Shown piece after piece: positions 14,871 through 22,747 of a stretch of 23,874 nt of DNA (positions are counted from its first letter, which is position 1; every line of letters begins with the position of its first letter). Source of the stretch: JALYUA01 sp038229875 (GTDB lineage: Bacteria > Acidobacteriota > Thermoanaerobaculia > UBA5066 > Gp7-AA6); NCBI GenBank assembly GCA_038229875.1, contig JBBROA010000067.1:1-23874 (forward strand), written 5' to 3'. Below the pieces are notes generated by a model. That model ran no database searches, was not told the origin of the DNA, and worked only from the letters and a program-made list of their open reading frames with translations. Position numbers and translations under genes: made by a program.

Positions 14871-16997
14871 ATGACAATTCGTCACAGGATGCACCGCCGG
14901 ATCCGGCTGATTCTAGCGGCCGGTCTGGCCGCGCCCGCGATCGCGCTGGCGGCCCCGCCCGTGCGGCCGCCCGTCGTCGAGTACCGGATCGCCGCCGCGC
15001 TCGATCCTAAAACGCACGTCGTCACCGGTCGCGAGCGCCTTCTCTGGCGCAATCCCTCCGCCGACTCCGTCTCCGAGCTGCGGTTCCATCTGTACCTGAA
15101 CGCCTTCAAGAACAACCGCTCGACCTTCATGCGGGAATCCGGGGGCCAGCTTCGCGGCGACCGGGCCGGCGAGAAGGCGGAGGACTGGGGCGCGATCGAC
15201 CTGACCTCGATGAAAATCGAAGGAGGAGCGGATCTGCTCGCGGGCTCCCGCAAGATCCGTCCGGACGGGAACGACGAGACGGATGAGACCGTGCACTCGG
15301 TTCCGCTTCCCTCCCCGGTTCCGGCGCATGGAGAGATCGCGCTCGACATCGAATTCAAGTCGAAGCTTCCCCGGATCTTCGCGCGAACCGGCTTCGTGCG
15401 CGACTACCACCTCGTCGGCCAGTGGTTTCCCAAGCTCGGCGTCTATGAGCCGGCCGGGATGCGCCAGCGCGCGGCGGGCGGCTGGAACTGCCACGCGTTC
15501 CACGCCAACTCGGAGTTCTACGCCGACTTCGGCGACTACGACGTCACACTGGACGTGCCGGCCTCCTACGTGGTCGGCGCGACCGGGCGTCGGGTGTCAG
15601 CGACGCGCGCCGGCGGCCGCGCGTCGTACCGGTACGTGCAGGAAAACGTCCACGATTTCGCGTGGACGGCCGACCCCCGTTTCGTCGTGCATGAGTACCG
15701 CTTCGACCCCGCCCGCGACGTCCCCGCGCAGTGGACCGCCCGCGCCGCGTCGGAGCTCGGCAGGACGCCCGGCGAGCTCGCGCTGAAGCCGGTTTCGGTG
15801 AGACTTCTCCTCCAGCCGGACCATCGCGCGTCTCAGGACGCGTATGTCGACGGCCTGCGTGCGGCTCTCTCCTTTTACGGGCTGTGGTTCGGCGTCTACC
15901 CTTACGAAACGCTGACGCTGGTAGACCCGCCGGAAGATGGCATGGGCTCGGCCGGCATGGAGTACCCGACTTTCATCACCGGCGGGACGTCCCCGGCGCT
16001 TTCCCGCTGGCCGCTCAAGAAGGCGCGCCTGACACAGAACGTCGCACTGCACGAGTTCGGACACGAATATTTCTACGGGATGGTCGGAAGCAATGAGTTC
16101 GAGGAATCCTGGCTGGACGAGGGGCTCAACACGGACGCCGAGTACCGGGCGATGGCGCTCGCGTACGGTCCGAGAGATTTCGTGGAGCTGCCGGGCGGAA
16201 TCGGTCTCGGATCCCTCGCGTTCGCGCACGGCGTCGCCTCGGGCGAGAAGAATCTCGATCCCATCCTGCGCAACGCCTGGGGCTACGCCTCGACCGGATC
16301 TTACGGCGTGAATTCTTACATGAAGGTCGGCCTCTTCATGGCGCAGCTCCGGAGCGACCTCGGGCCGGAAGTTCTCGCGCGCGCCGAACGCGCCTTTTTC
16401 GAGCAGTGGTCGTTCCGGCATCCCTCGACGAAAGACTTTTTCGACGCCTTCGAGCGGGTGAGCGGCCGCGACCTCTCGCGCTACCGGGCGGCGATCGTGC
16501 TCGGAACCGCGCGTCTCGACTGGCAGGTGGTGCGCGCGAGCACGGAGCTCGCGGCCGAGGACTCGGGATTGTTCGACCGCGGTGGCGCCCGCGTCGAGCT
16601 CGAGAAGGGACGGCCGCGCGGCGCGAAGGACACCGTCGGAGGCAAGCGGCCCGCCCGCCGGTTCGACAGCATCGTCGTTTTCGGAAACACGGGAGACTGG
16701 CCGCACGAGGCGGCGGCGCGTCTCGCGTTCGAAGACGGCCGCATCGTCGACCGGGTTCTTCCCGCGGAGGCGCGATGGGTGCGCCTGCGGATCTCCTCGA
16801 ACTCGCGGCTGGCGTGGGCGAGCGTGGACCCCGACCGCCGTAACGCGTGGGAGGCGAACCGGCTGAACGACTCGAAGGTGCTGAACGTCGGGCGCGGCGC
16901 CGCGGACACGCGGGGACGGGCCGCTTCCGCCAAGTACCTGAGCTGGGCCGCGGCGCTGTCCGGCCTCTTCCAGCAGCTTTTGTGGTCGCTCGCGTGA
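14871..16997 (+). CDS. Exported M1-family zinc metallopeptidase
   Basis: This 708-residue protein starts at ATG 14871; ATG 14889 is an alternative, and neither has a clear Shine-Dalgarno. A signal peptide follows (basic MHRRIRL, hydrophobic to about residue 28, AAP cleavage region). The N-terminal beta domain reads like the M1 saddle. GSAGMEYPTFITGG (about 359-372) replaces the canonical GAMEN exopeptidase motif as GMEYP. The zinc site is H394-E-F-G-H398, with the third ligand E417 in SWLDEGLN (HExxH-x18-E). M1 enzymes remove N-terminal residues from peptides; this one probably acts outside the cytoplasm. It is divergent from cerR (42-base gap) and overlaps the next gene as GTGA. Confidence 0.93.
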   Translation: MTIRHRMHRRIRLILAAGLAAPAIALAAPPVRPPVVEYRIAAALDPKTHVVTGRERLLWRNPSADSVSELRFHLYLNAFKNNRSTFMRESGGQLRGDRAGEKAEDWGAIDLTSMKIEGGADLLAGSRKIRPDGNDETDETVHSVPLPSPVPAHGEIALDIEFKSKLPRIFARTGFVRDYHLVGQWFPKLGVYEPAGMRQRAAGGWNCHAFHANSEFYADFGDYDVTLDVPASYVVGATGRRVSATRAGGRASYRYVQENVHDFAWTADPRFVVHEYRFDPARDVPAQWTARAASELGRTPGELALKPVSVRLLLQPDHRASQDAYVDGLRAALSFYGLWFGVYPYETLTLVDPPEDGMGSAGMEYPTFITGGTSPALSRWPLKKARLTQNVALHEFGHEYFYGMVGSNEFEESWLDEGLNTDAEYRAMALAYGPRDFVELPGGIGLGSLAFAHGVASGEKNLDPILRNAWGYASTGSYGVNSYMKVGLFMAQLRSDLGPEVLARAERAFFEQWSFRHPSTKDFFDAFERVSGRDLSRYRAAIVLGTARLDWQVVRASTELAAEDSGLFDRGGARVELEKGRPRGAKDTVGGKRPARRFDSIVVFGNTGDWPHEAAARLAFEDGRIVDRVLPAEARWVRLRISSNSRLAWASVDPDRRNAWEANRLNDSKVLNVGRGAADTRGRAASAKYLSWAAALSGLFQQLLWSLA

Positions 16998-18043
16998 GGA
17001 GCCGGGGCGCTCTCGCGGCGGGCTTTGCTGCCCTGTCACGGGGGCGGCTGATCCTTCTTCTGACCGGCTGTGCGGTCGTTCTCGGTCTGATCTCGGCCGC
17101 GCCTCTCGCGCCGGCGATGACCGAAGCTTTCACCGGAACTCTCGCGGGAGACCATCTCCTGCGCAATCATCCGGAGTTCGCGCCGGTCGACGCGCTCGAT
17201 TTCGTGAGAGAGAAAACGGCGGCGATCGCGGGCGCTCGCCACACGATGGTCTGGGCGGCCCTCTTCGGTCTCCTTCTCCAGATCTTCTTCGCGGGCGGCA
17301 TCGTAGAGACCCTCGGCCGCGACGTCTTCTCGATACGCGGGAGGCGCGCCGCGTTCTGGGCCGCCTCGCGCCGTCACTTCGCTCACAACCTGAAGTGTTT
17401 CGCCCTCTTTGCGCTCCTCGCGGGGATCTCGCTCGGGATATTTCTCGGGATCGCGGGCGCGCTGCGGAAGGCGATCTTCGCCGGCGCCCCTCCGCACGCC
17501 CCTGGAAGCACCGCGTGGGGGATTGCGGTCTGGATCGTCTCGCTCTGGATCTTCGGAGCGCTCACGCTGCTCTACGATTTCGCCCGCGCCGGCCGGCGGT
17601 CCACACCCGGCATCGGCGCCATCGAGGCGTTTCGAAAGGCGCGCCGGCGGCTGCGCGGTCTCGGATTCCGGGGACTGGGGATCCTTCTCTTCTGGAGCGT
17701 CGCGGCGCTCGCCGCTCTGGCGATCGTGTTCGCCGCCGCGTGGGGCCAGCGGACGCCCTCCGGACCCGCGGTAGCGATCAACCTCCTCCTGCTCGTCCTG
17801 CTGCTGGCAGTCCGCCCGGCCGCGCGCGTCGCCGCGTGGGGCTCGATGCTCGCCCTCTTCGACGCGAGCGCGCCCGCGGAGTTCGTCCCCCTCGGGCCGA
17901 GGGTCTCCGCTCCCACGCCCGCCCTCCCGGCGTTGCCGCCCCTCGGCGTCGAGGAGGGACCGCCCGCAGGGCCCGAAGAGGCGGCGGAATTCGAGCCTCG
18001 GTCAAACGCCCATCCGTCCGGCGAGATTCCTCGGGGAGAGTGA
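16994..18043 (+). CDS. Polytopic membrane protein of unknown function
   Basis: This 349-residue protein starts at GTG 16994, sharing GTGA with the peptidase stop; no ribosome site is visible, so translation is likely coupled. About six hydrophobic segments can be read. They include LILLLTGCAVVLGLISAAPL, MVWAALFGLLLQIFFAGGIV, CFALFALLAGISLGIFLGIA, IAVWIVSLWIFGALTLLYDF, ILLFWSVAALAALAIVFAAA and VAINLLLLVLLLAV. The last roughly 70 residues are a Pro/Ala/Glu-rich, probably disordered cytoplasmic tail. I do not recognise a named family. The constant pairing implied by the overlap suggests work with the M1 peptidase or its transport, but this is only context. Confidence 0.8.
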   Translation: MRSRGALAAGFAALSRGRLILLLTGCAVVLGLISAAPLAPAMTEAFTGTLAGDHLLRNHPEFAPVDALDFVREKTAAIAGARHTMVWAALFGLLLQIFFAGGIVETLGRDVFSIRGRRAAFWAASRRHFAHNLKCFALFALLAGISLGIFLGIAGALRKAIFAGAPPHAPGSTAWGIAVWIVSLWIFGALTLLYDFARAGRRSTPGIGAIEAFRKARRRLRGLGFRGLGILLFWSVAALAALAIVFAAAWGQRTPSGPAVAINLLLLVLLLAVRPAARVAAWGSMLALFDASAPAEFVPLGPRVSAPTPALPALPPLGVEEGPPAGPEEAAEFEPRSNAHPSGEIPRGE

Positions 18044-18073
18044 ACGCCACGGGCGCTGGCCCGGGTCGGCGTT
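18043..18073. terminator. Hairpin between convergent genes (possible bidirectional terminator)
   Basis: The outer arms AACGCC (18043-18048) and GGCGTT (18068-18073) enclose an inner stem GGGC (18051-18054) / GCCC (18059-18062) with loop GCTG. It sits in the 48-base gap between the membrane-protein stop and the aminotransferase stop. No T-run follows on either strand, so it may be Rho-assisted or incidental. Confidence 0.45.
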
Positions 18074-18091
18074 GAACGCTTGATCGCTCGA

Positions 18092-19291
18092 TTACTTCTT
18101 CTTCCCCGCCCACTCAACGATTCGCCGCATCCCTTCGTGAATCCTCTCGAGCGAGGTCGCAAACGAGAGCCGGATGCACCCGTCCTCGCCGAATGCCTCT
18201 CCGGGAACCGCCGCGACGTGCGCTTCAGCGAGAAGCCGGCGGCAGAGCTCTTCCGAGCCGGAGACCCCGAGGCGGCCGTACAGCGCCGATACGCGGGGGA
18301 ACGTGTAGAACGCGCCTTCGGGCGGCGCCGTCTCGACGCCCGCGATTGACGCGAGCGCCTCGAGCATGACAGCACGGCGCTCGGCATACTGGGCGAGCAT
18401 GCCGGCCACGGACGCGTCCGACCGCTCGAGATCGGCGAGCGCGAGAATGGCCGCCTCCTGTGAGATCGAGGACGCGTTCGACGTGGAGTGGCTCTGATAA
18501 GACGCCATCGCCGCCACCAGCTCCCGCGGCGCCACGGCCCATCCGAGTCTCCAGCCGGTCATCGCATAGGTCTTGGACGCCGCGCCGGTGACGACGATTT
18601 GCTCCCGGTACCGGTCCCAGAACGCCGCCGCCGAGACGTGCTGCCGTCCTTCGTACAGGAAGCGGTCGTAGGTCTCGTCGAAGATCACGACGGCGCCGCG
18701 GCGCGCGCACCAGTCGAGGATCCGCTCGAGCTCGTCGCGCGAGACGACCGCGCCGGTCGGATTGTTGGGAGAATTCAGGATCACGCCGCGCACCGCGGGG
18801 CCCGCCTGTTTCTCGAGGAGCGCCGCCGCGGGCCGCCAGCCGTCCTCGAGCCGGGTCTCGACGAAATCGGGGCGCGCGCCGGCGAGACGCACCATCTCGG
18901 GAAAGGAGACCCAGTAAGGAGAGAACACCGCGACCTCGTCGTCGGGGTCGAAAAGCGCCTGGCAGGTGTTGAAGACGGCCTGCTTCGCGCCCGCGGTGAC
19001 GAGCACGTTTTCCGCGCGGCAACCGCTCCCCTGCTCTCGCCGGTATTTCTCGGCGATGGCTTCGCGGAGCGCCGGAGCGCCGGCCGTGTCCGTGTACTTC
19101 GTGCGACCGTTTTCGATCGCGGAGATCCCGGCGCGCGCCACGAAGCCGGGCGTCGGAAAATCCGGCTCGCCGAGTCCGAAGTCGACGACGTCCACTCCGG
19201 ACGCCGCCAGCGACTTCGCCGCTTTTCCGACCGCGACCGTCGAGGACGGACAGAGCTTCTCCACGCGGCGCGAGAGACGAATCCCGCTCAC
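18092..19291 (-). CDS. Class I PLP aminotransferase (aspartate aminotransferase type)
   Basis: This 399-residue enzyme starts at GTG 19291, overlapping the exchanger stop as GTGA, with GGAAGAGG just upstream. The open frame before that is exchanger shadow. Motifs in order are VVDFGLGEPDFPTP (35-48), YTDTAGAPALREAIAEKY (67-83), NSPNNPTG (173-180), FDETYDRFLYEG (D205 and Y208 contact PLP), and the Schiff-base K240 in GAASKTYAMTGWRLGW. The C-terminal CIRLSFATSLERIHEGMRR carries the substrate-carboxylate Arg. This is the pattern of subgroup I aspartate/prephenate aminotransferases (AspC/AspB type). Probable reaction: aspartate plus 2-oxoglutarate to oxaloacetate plus glutamate. Exact amino-acid preference cannot be read from the sequence. 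Confidence 0.93.
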   Translation of the reverse strand: MSGIRLSRRVEKLCPSSTVAVGKAAKSLAASGVDVVDFGLGEPDFPTPGFVARAGISAIENGRTKYTDTAGAPALREAIAEKYRREQGSGCRAENVLVTAGAKQAVFNTCQALFDPDDEVAVFSPYWVSFPEMVRLAGARPDFVETRLEDGWRPAAALLEKQAGPAVRGVILNSPNNPTGAVVSRDELERILDWCARRGAVVIFDETYDRFLYEGRQHVSAAAFWDRYREQIVVTGAASKTYAMTGWRLGWAVAPRELVAAMASYQSHSTSNASSISQEAAILALADLERSDASVAGMLAQYAERRAVMLEALASIAGVETAPPEGAFYTFPRVSALYGRLGVSGSEELCRRLLAEAHVAAVPGEAFGEDGCIRLSFATSLERIHEGMRRIVEWAGKKK

Positions 19292-20484
19292 TTGCGCCTC
19301 TTCCACGATCTCCCGAAGGCGGCAAAAGCGAGGAGTTTCTTGCGCCCGGTCAGCAGGAGCCCGATCTCGATCACGATCCACGCACCATACACAAAGAGCA
19401 TCTCGTGGCGGAGCGAGGGCACCGCGAACTGGATGGCCCAGAGCGCGAACAGGCCGATCGCCTCATGGATCTCGAAGCTCATCGATGCGAGAAAGAGCCA
19501 GCCGAGGAACGCCTGAAGGATCGTCAGGAGAATTTCGTTTCTCTGAAAAGCGTCGAACGGGAGGGGCTCCGTGGACCCGTGGCTCCAGCAGTAGATGACG
19601 CCGAGCATGGCCGACAGGATTCCCCACTGGTTGATGTTCGACGAGACCATGTTGACGAGCGCGACCGGCGCCCTCGTGATCCGGCGCGCCCACGCGAACG
19701 CGGACGTCTTCTCGGGAAACTCCGAGAGGAAAGGCGCCACCCACTGGATGAAGACGAACTGCGACATTCCGAAGCTGGTGGCGAGCGCCAGCATCGACGT
19801 GAGGAAGGGTTCCGCGATGAAGAAGATGATCGCGCCGCCGCCCAGAAGAAGAAGTCCCACGGCGGCCCAGCGCTTCCCTCCGGTAAATGAGAGCGCCCAC
19901 CGGGAGACCGCGGGGACCTCGTCGTCCTGTTCGAGGGTCTCTTCGCGGGGAGGCATCCTCAGAAGCACCGAAAGGTAGATCCCGTAAGTCGCGGTGAGAA
20001 CCGCGGAATCGACGAGCGAGAGATTGCCCTTCGCCCAGACGATCACGAAATAGGCCAGCGGCGGGAGCAGTCCGAGGACTTCGACCGCGTGGTCGTCCTG
20101 GAGCCGGATCTGTCCGAGCGGCTGGTTGCGGCGCTTCCTCGAGTAGAACGCCGCCACCGCGTAGATCATGGGCCATCCGAGCCCCGTCAGAAGGCGGAGG
20201 CTCCCGGTGAAATTCGCGATCGCCAGGTGGACGAGCTGAGGGTTTTTGCCGGCCTTCCATGCGATCACCGCTTCGACCGCGAACTCGGGGAACGTCTGCA
20301 CGAGCGCCAGCACGGCGAGAGCGAGCCCCTGCGACATCAGGAACTCCGCCGCCTCGGCTCCCCAGGCGACCAGGAAGGCCGAGGCGATCATCGCCGGAAA
20401 CGTCCAGAGCGCGGAGAGCGGTGATCCCGGCGTCGCGCTTTCGAGGTCGACGGCGAGGGCAAGGCGTGAACGCCAGGACCTCAT
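19288..20484 (-). CDS. Sodium/calcium exchanger (CaCA) family membrane protein, divergent
   Basis: This is a 398-residue polytopic protein. ATG 20484 keeps it clear of the divergent methyltransferase start at 20500; no ribosome site is obvious. It shows two inverted alpha-type repeats. The first is ALVQTFPEFAVEAVIAWKAG followed by HLAIANFTGSLRLL (about residues 60-100). The second is WVAPFLSEFPEKTSAFAWAR followed by ALVNMVSSNINQWGILSAML. In CaCA exchangers the Pro-Glu and the N-x-x-G/S-S/N segments coordinate Ca and Na. Here P66/E67 and the second PE pair are kept, but the usual GTS before PE is replaced by QTF and SEF. A hydrophilic loop (DDEVPAVSRW region) separates the halves. Ion specificity is uncertain. 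It is translationally coupled to the aminotransferase. Confidence 0.85.
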   Translation of the reverse strand: MRSWRSRLALAVDLESATPGSPLSALWTFPAMIASAFLVAWGAEAAEFLMSQGLALAVLALVQTFPEFAVEAVIAWKAGKNPQLVHLAIANFTGSLRLLTGLGWPMIYAVAAFYSRKRRNQPLGQIRLQDDHAVEVLGLLPPLAYFVIVWAKGNLSLVDSAVLTATYGIYLSVLLRMPPREETLEQDDEVPAVSRWALSFTGGKRWAAVGLLLLGGGAIIFFIAEPFLTSMLALATSFGMSQFVFIQWVAPFLSEFPEKTSAFAWARRITRAPVALVNMVSSNINQWGILSAMLGVIYCWSHGSTEPLPFDAFQRNEILLTILQAFLGWLFLASMSFEIHEAIGLFALWAIQFAVPSLRHEMLFVYGAWIVIEIGLLLTGRKKLLAFAAFGRSWKRRK

Positions 20485-20499
20485 CGCGCGGGTTATAGC

Positions 20500-21330
20500 A
20501 TGACGACCATGGCCGGAATCGAATCGCCCTCGAACCCCGTGGTCCGCGAGATTGCGCGCGCGATCGAGGCCCGCACTCACTTCTTAATCGAGGGGGAAAA
20601 ACCGATCCTGGAGGCCGTCGCGGCGGGCCTGCCGCTCGACCACCTGCTGCACGACGCCAGCGTCCGCCCGGGGCGTCTCGCGGCGATCGCTTCGGCGCGC
20701 CCTCGGCTCGTTTCACGGGCGGTGCTCGAGCGGCTCGCGGAATCGAAGACCCCACAACACCTGCTCGCGGTGGCGCGTCGGAGAGACGTTCCCGTGGCAG
20801 AGATCCTCGGCCGCTCCGGACCGGCCGTCTTCCTCTTCGGGGTCCAGGATCCGGGCAATCTCGGCGCGATCGTCCGAGTCGCCGAGGCGGCCGGCGCCGC
20901 GGGCGTGCTCGCGGCGCCCGGCTCCGCCGATTTCTTCCATTCGCGCGCGGTGCGGGCGAGCGCGGGAAGCGTCCTGAGGATCCCCGTGTCAGGCCGGGTT
21001 TCCTTCGAGCCGTTCGCCGCGGATGCGCGCGCCTCTGGCCGCACGATCGCCGGCGCGGTCGCCTCCGGAGGCGAGAACCCCTTCGAGAAGCCGCTCGATC
21101 CGAAGTCGGTCCTGGTGATCGGCGCCGAGGGCACGGGCCTTCCGGCCGGCGCCTACCGTTACCTCGACCGGCGGCTGAGTCTCCCGATGCGGGACCCGGT
21201 GGACTCCTTGAACGCCGCAGTCGCCGCAGCGCTGATCCTTTACGCGGGGAGCCGAGCGACCAACGGGAGCGAGACGGCCGCGGTAGTCCGCGGTCAACTA
21301 GATCGGGAGCCGAGCGACCAACGGGAGTGA
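20500..21330 (+). CDS. SpoU/TrmH-family RNA 2'-O-methyltransferase with repeat-derived C-terminal tail
   Basis: This 276-residue SPOUT enzyme starts at ATG 20500 (ATG 20509 also possible; neither has a visible ribosome site). The N-terminal substrate-binding domain (about 1-100) has FLIEGEKPILEAVAAGL. The SPOUT knot carries motif 1 DPGNLGAIVRVAEAAG (N120, R126), motif 2 VLVIGAEGTGLP and motif 3 LPMRDPVDSLNAAVAAALIL. Such enzymes methylate ribose in rRNA or tRNA using SAM; the target cannot be read here. Homologues normally end a few residues after motif 3. Here the last 28 residues are encoded by a 58-base tandem repeat, and the stop at 21328-21330 exists because the second unit has TGA where the first has CGA. 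Confidence 0.92.
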   Translation: MTTMAGIESPSNPVVREIARAIEARTHFLIEGEKPILEAVAAGLPLDHLLHDASVRPGRLAAIASARPRLVSRAVLERLAESKTPQHLLAVARRRDVPVAEILGRSGPAVFLFGVQDPGNLGAIVRVAEAAGAAGVLAAPGSADFFHSRAVRASAGSVLRIPVSGRVSFEPFAADARASGRTIAGAVASGGENPFEKPLDPKSVLVIGAEGTGLPAGAYRYLDRRLSLPMRDPVDSLNAAVAAALILYAGSRATNGSETAAVVRGQLDREPSDQRE

Positions 21331-21362
21331 GACGGCCGCGGCAATCCGCGGTCAACTAGATC
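21247..21362. repeat. 58-base tandem repeat, two units, REP-like with GC palindrome
   Basis: Unit 1 is 21247-21304 and unit 2 is 21305-21362. They differ at only three positions: C/T in GGAGCGAG versus GGAGTGAG, and T/C and G/A in the hairpin loop. Each contains CCGCGG-N4-CCGCGG (unit 1 arms 21278-21283 and 21288-21293, loop TAGT; unit 2 loop CAAT), followed by GTCAACTAGATC or its shortened end. The first unit and half of the second are inside the methyltransferase frame. A related copy lies at 2224-2267. After the repeat, 21363-21395 holds nothing recognisable. Confidence 0.9.
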
Positions 21363-21395
21363 GGTATCTGAACGCTGAAAATCAGCCTCGACCGC

Positions 21396-21959
21396 TCAAC
21401 TCTTCTCCTCGGCAAAGACCTCCGCCTGAAACTTCCAGAGCCGCGCGTTCGGGTCGCGCCACGCATCCGGAGACAGCCCGGCCTTGCGCGAGACCTCCTC
21501 GAGGAATCTCTCGCGCGTCATGTTCCATTCGGTGGCGACCTGTGGGAGGAGAAGTCCGCTTCTTCCGGAGAGCTCCAGGATCAGGCCGTCGCGCCCGACC
21601 TCGATTTCCTGCGGGTCGGAAACCTCCGCTGGGGCCGTCAGGACCGAGATCTCGATCTCGACGATCGGAAGCTCCTCGCGGTCGAGCGGCGGGAAGCGAG
21701 GGTCTTCGAAGGCGGCGCGAAGGACGAATTTCGGGACCGTCCGCCCCAGGTCTCCGTCCGGGGCGAGGGTTCCGATGCAGCCGCGAAGCTCGCCGGCTTC
21801 CCGCAGCGTCACGAAGAGCGCGCGGGCGGCCCCGAACGCTTCCGAGCGGTCGGAAGAGAGCCGGGGCAGGGGTTCGCCTCGAAAGTGGGCTTCGAGAGAC
21901 CGGCGCGCGAGATCGAGAAGATCCCGGCGCGTTTCGGCAGATAGGTCCTGTCCGGCCAT
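21396..21959 (-). CDS. AMMECR1-family protein (AmmeMemoRadiSam system protein A type)
   Basis: This 187-residue protein starts at ATG 21959, two bases after the hydrolase stop; no ribosome site is visible, suggesting coupling. The signature LRGCIGTL (Cys at residue 61) is preceded by the typical ARRSLEAHF helix and FVTLREAGE. It is followed by FEDPRFPPLDREEL, VEIEISVLTAP and LLLPQVATEWNMTRERFLEE, which together match the AMMECR1 domain. In many microbes this protein is encoded with a Memo-like protein and a radical SAM enzyme; neither is in this window. Its chemistry is not established; an RNA or protein modification role has been proposed from context. Confidence 0.92.
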   Translation of the reverse strand: MAGQDLSAETRRDLLDLARRSLEAHFRGEPLPRLSSDRSEAFGAARALFVTLREAGELRGCIGTLAPDGDLGRTVPKFVLRAAFEDPRFPPLDREELPIVEIEISVLTAPAEVSDPQEIEVGRDGLILELSGRSGLLLPQVATEWNMTRERFLEEVSRKAGLSPDAWRDPNARLWKFQAEVFAEEKS

Positions 21960-21961
21960 GT

Positions 21962-22621
21962 TCAGGAGGAAACCGCGAGTCCGCGGAGGAAAGTCCCGAC
22001 GACCGCTTCCAGCTCGTCGAGCTTGCCCTCGATAAAATGCCCTGTGCCGGGCACGACGACCACTTCGCCGCGATCGCCAACGAATTCGCGCAGCAGATCG
22101 GGAGGGCCGTACGTGTCCTGTTCTCCGACGACGAAGAGCGCGGGCACCGCCGGGCGCGAGGTCTGCCGGATCGATTCCGTGGCGACGGGGAGTCCGACGC
22201 CGATGAACGCGGAGATTCGCGGATCGCCGGCGATTTCCCGCAGCGCCGCGGCCGAGCCGAAGGAAAACCCTCCCGCGATCAGGGGACCTCCGGTGCGGCG
22301 CTCCACTTCATCGACCGCCGCTCGCACGTCGAATGTCTCGCCGCGTCCCTCATCGTGAGTGCCTTCCGAGAGTCCGACTCCCCGGAAGTTGAATCGAAGG
22401 GTGGCCCATCCGTTTGCGACGAGAGCCCGGGCCGCCCGGTAGACCACCTTGTTGTGCAGCGTCCCGCCGAAAAGCGGATGCGGATGCGCGAAGGCCGCGC
22501 CGCCCTTTCGAGGCGGCAGAACGTCTTTCCAGAGTCCCTCCATACGGCCGGTCGGTCCCGCAAATAAGATCGTTTCGAGGCGGTCCGTCAGGAGGGCCTC
22601 CCCGCTCGCGCCCGCGACCAA
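21962..22621 (-). CDS. Alpha/beta hydrolase, COG2945-like
   Basis: Start is uncertain. TTG 22621 gives 219 residues and keeps the first beta strand (LETILFAGPTGRMEG); ATG 22543 would give 193 residues and cut it. The open frame reaching further upstream shadows the GAPDH-like gene. The family hallmark is AHPHPLFGGTLHNKVVYRAA (45-64), then RFNFRGVGLSEGTHDEG, the nucleophile S120 in GGFSFGS, D169 in VGEQDTYGPP and H195 in GTGHFIEGK. This is the compact alpha/beta hydrolase group related to CocE/dienelactone-type enzymes, with unknown natural substrate. It ends two bases before the AMMECR1 gene. Confidence 0.87.
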   Translation of the reverse strand: MVAGASGEALLTDRLETILFAGPTGRMEGLWKDVLPPRKGGAAFAHPHPLFGGTLHNKVVYRAARALVANGWATLRFNFRGVGLSEGTHDEGRGETFDVRAAVDEVERRTGGPLIAGGFSFGSAAALREIAGDPRISAFIGVGLPVATESIRQTSRPAVPALFVVGEQDTYGPPDLLREFVGDRGEVVVVPGTGHFIEGKLDELEAVVGTFLRGLAVSS

Positions 22622-22634
22622 CCGCCGGGACTCG

Positions 22635-22663
22635 TTGGCGAAAGGTGGCGTTCGTCGTATTCT
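22635..22663 (+). promoter_or_regulatory. Candidate sigma70-type promoter for the GAPDH-like gene
   Basis: TTGGCG (22635-22640) and TATTCT (22658-22663) are separated by exactly 17 bases, about 85 bases upstream of the ATG at 22748. It lies just upstream of the divergent hydrolase start. Pattern match only; no transcript evidence. Confidence 0.4.
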
Positions 22664-22747
22664 TCCCGCCTCCCGGCCGCCGCCCGGCTGCGGAGCCCGG
22701 AAGCTGCGAAAACGAGTCCGACACGCACGAAAGCAGGAACGAAACGC

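Noticed and set aside
15597..17039. 480-codon minus-strand open frame
   Set aside because: It is antisense to the M1 peptidase, whose HExxH-x18-E site and signal peptide are unambiguous.
21247..21362. CRISPR array
   Set aside because: There are only two adjacent 58-base units with no unique spacers and no cas genes nearby.
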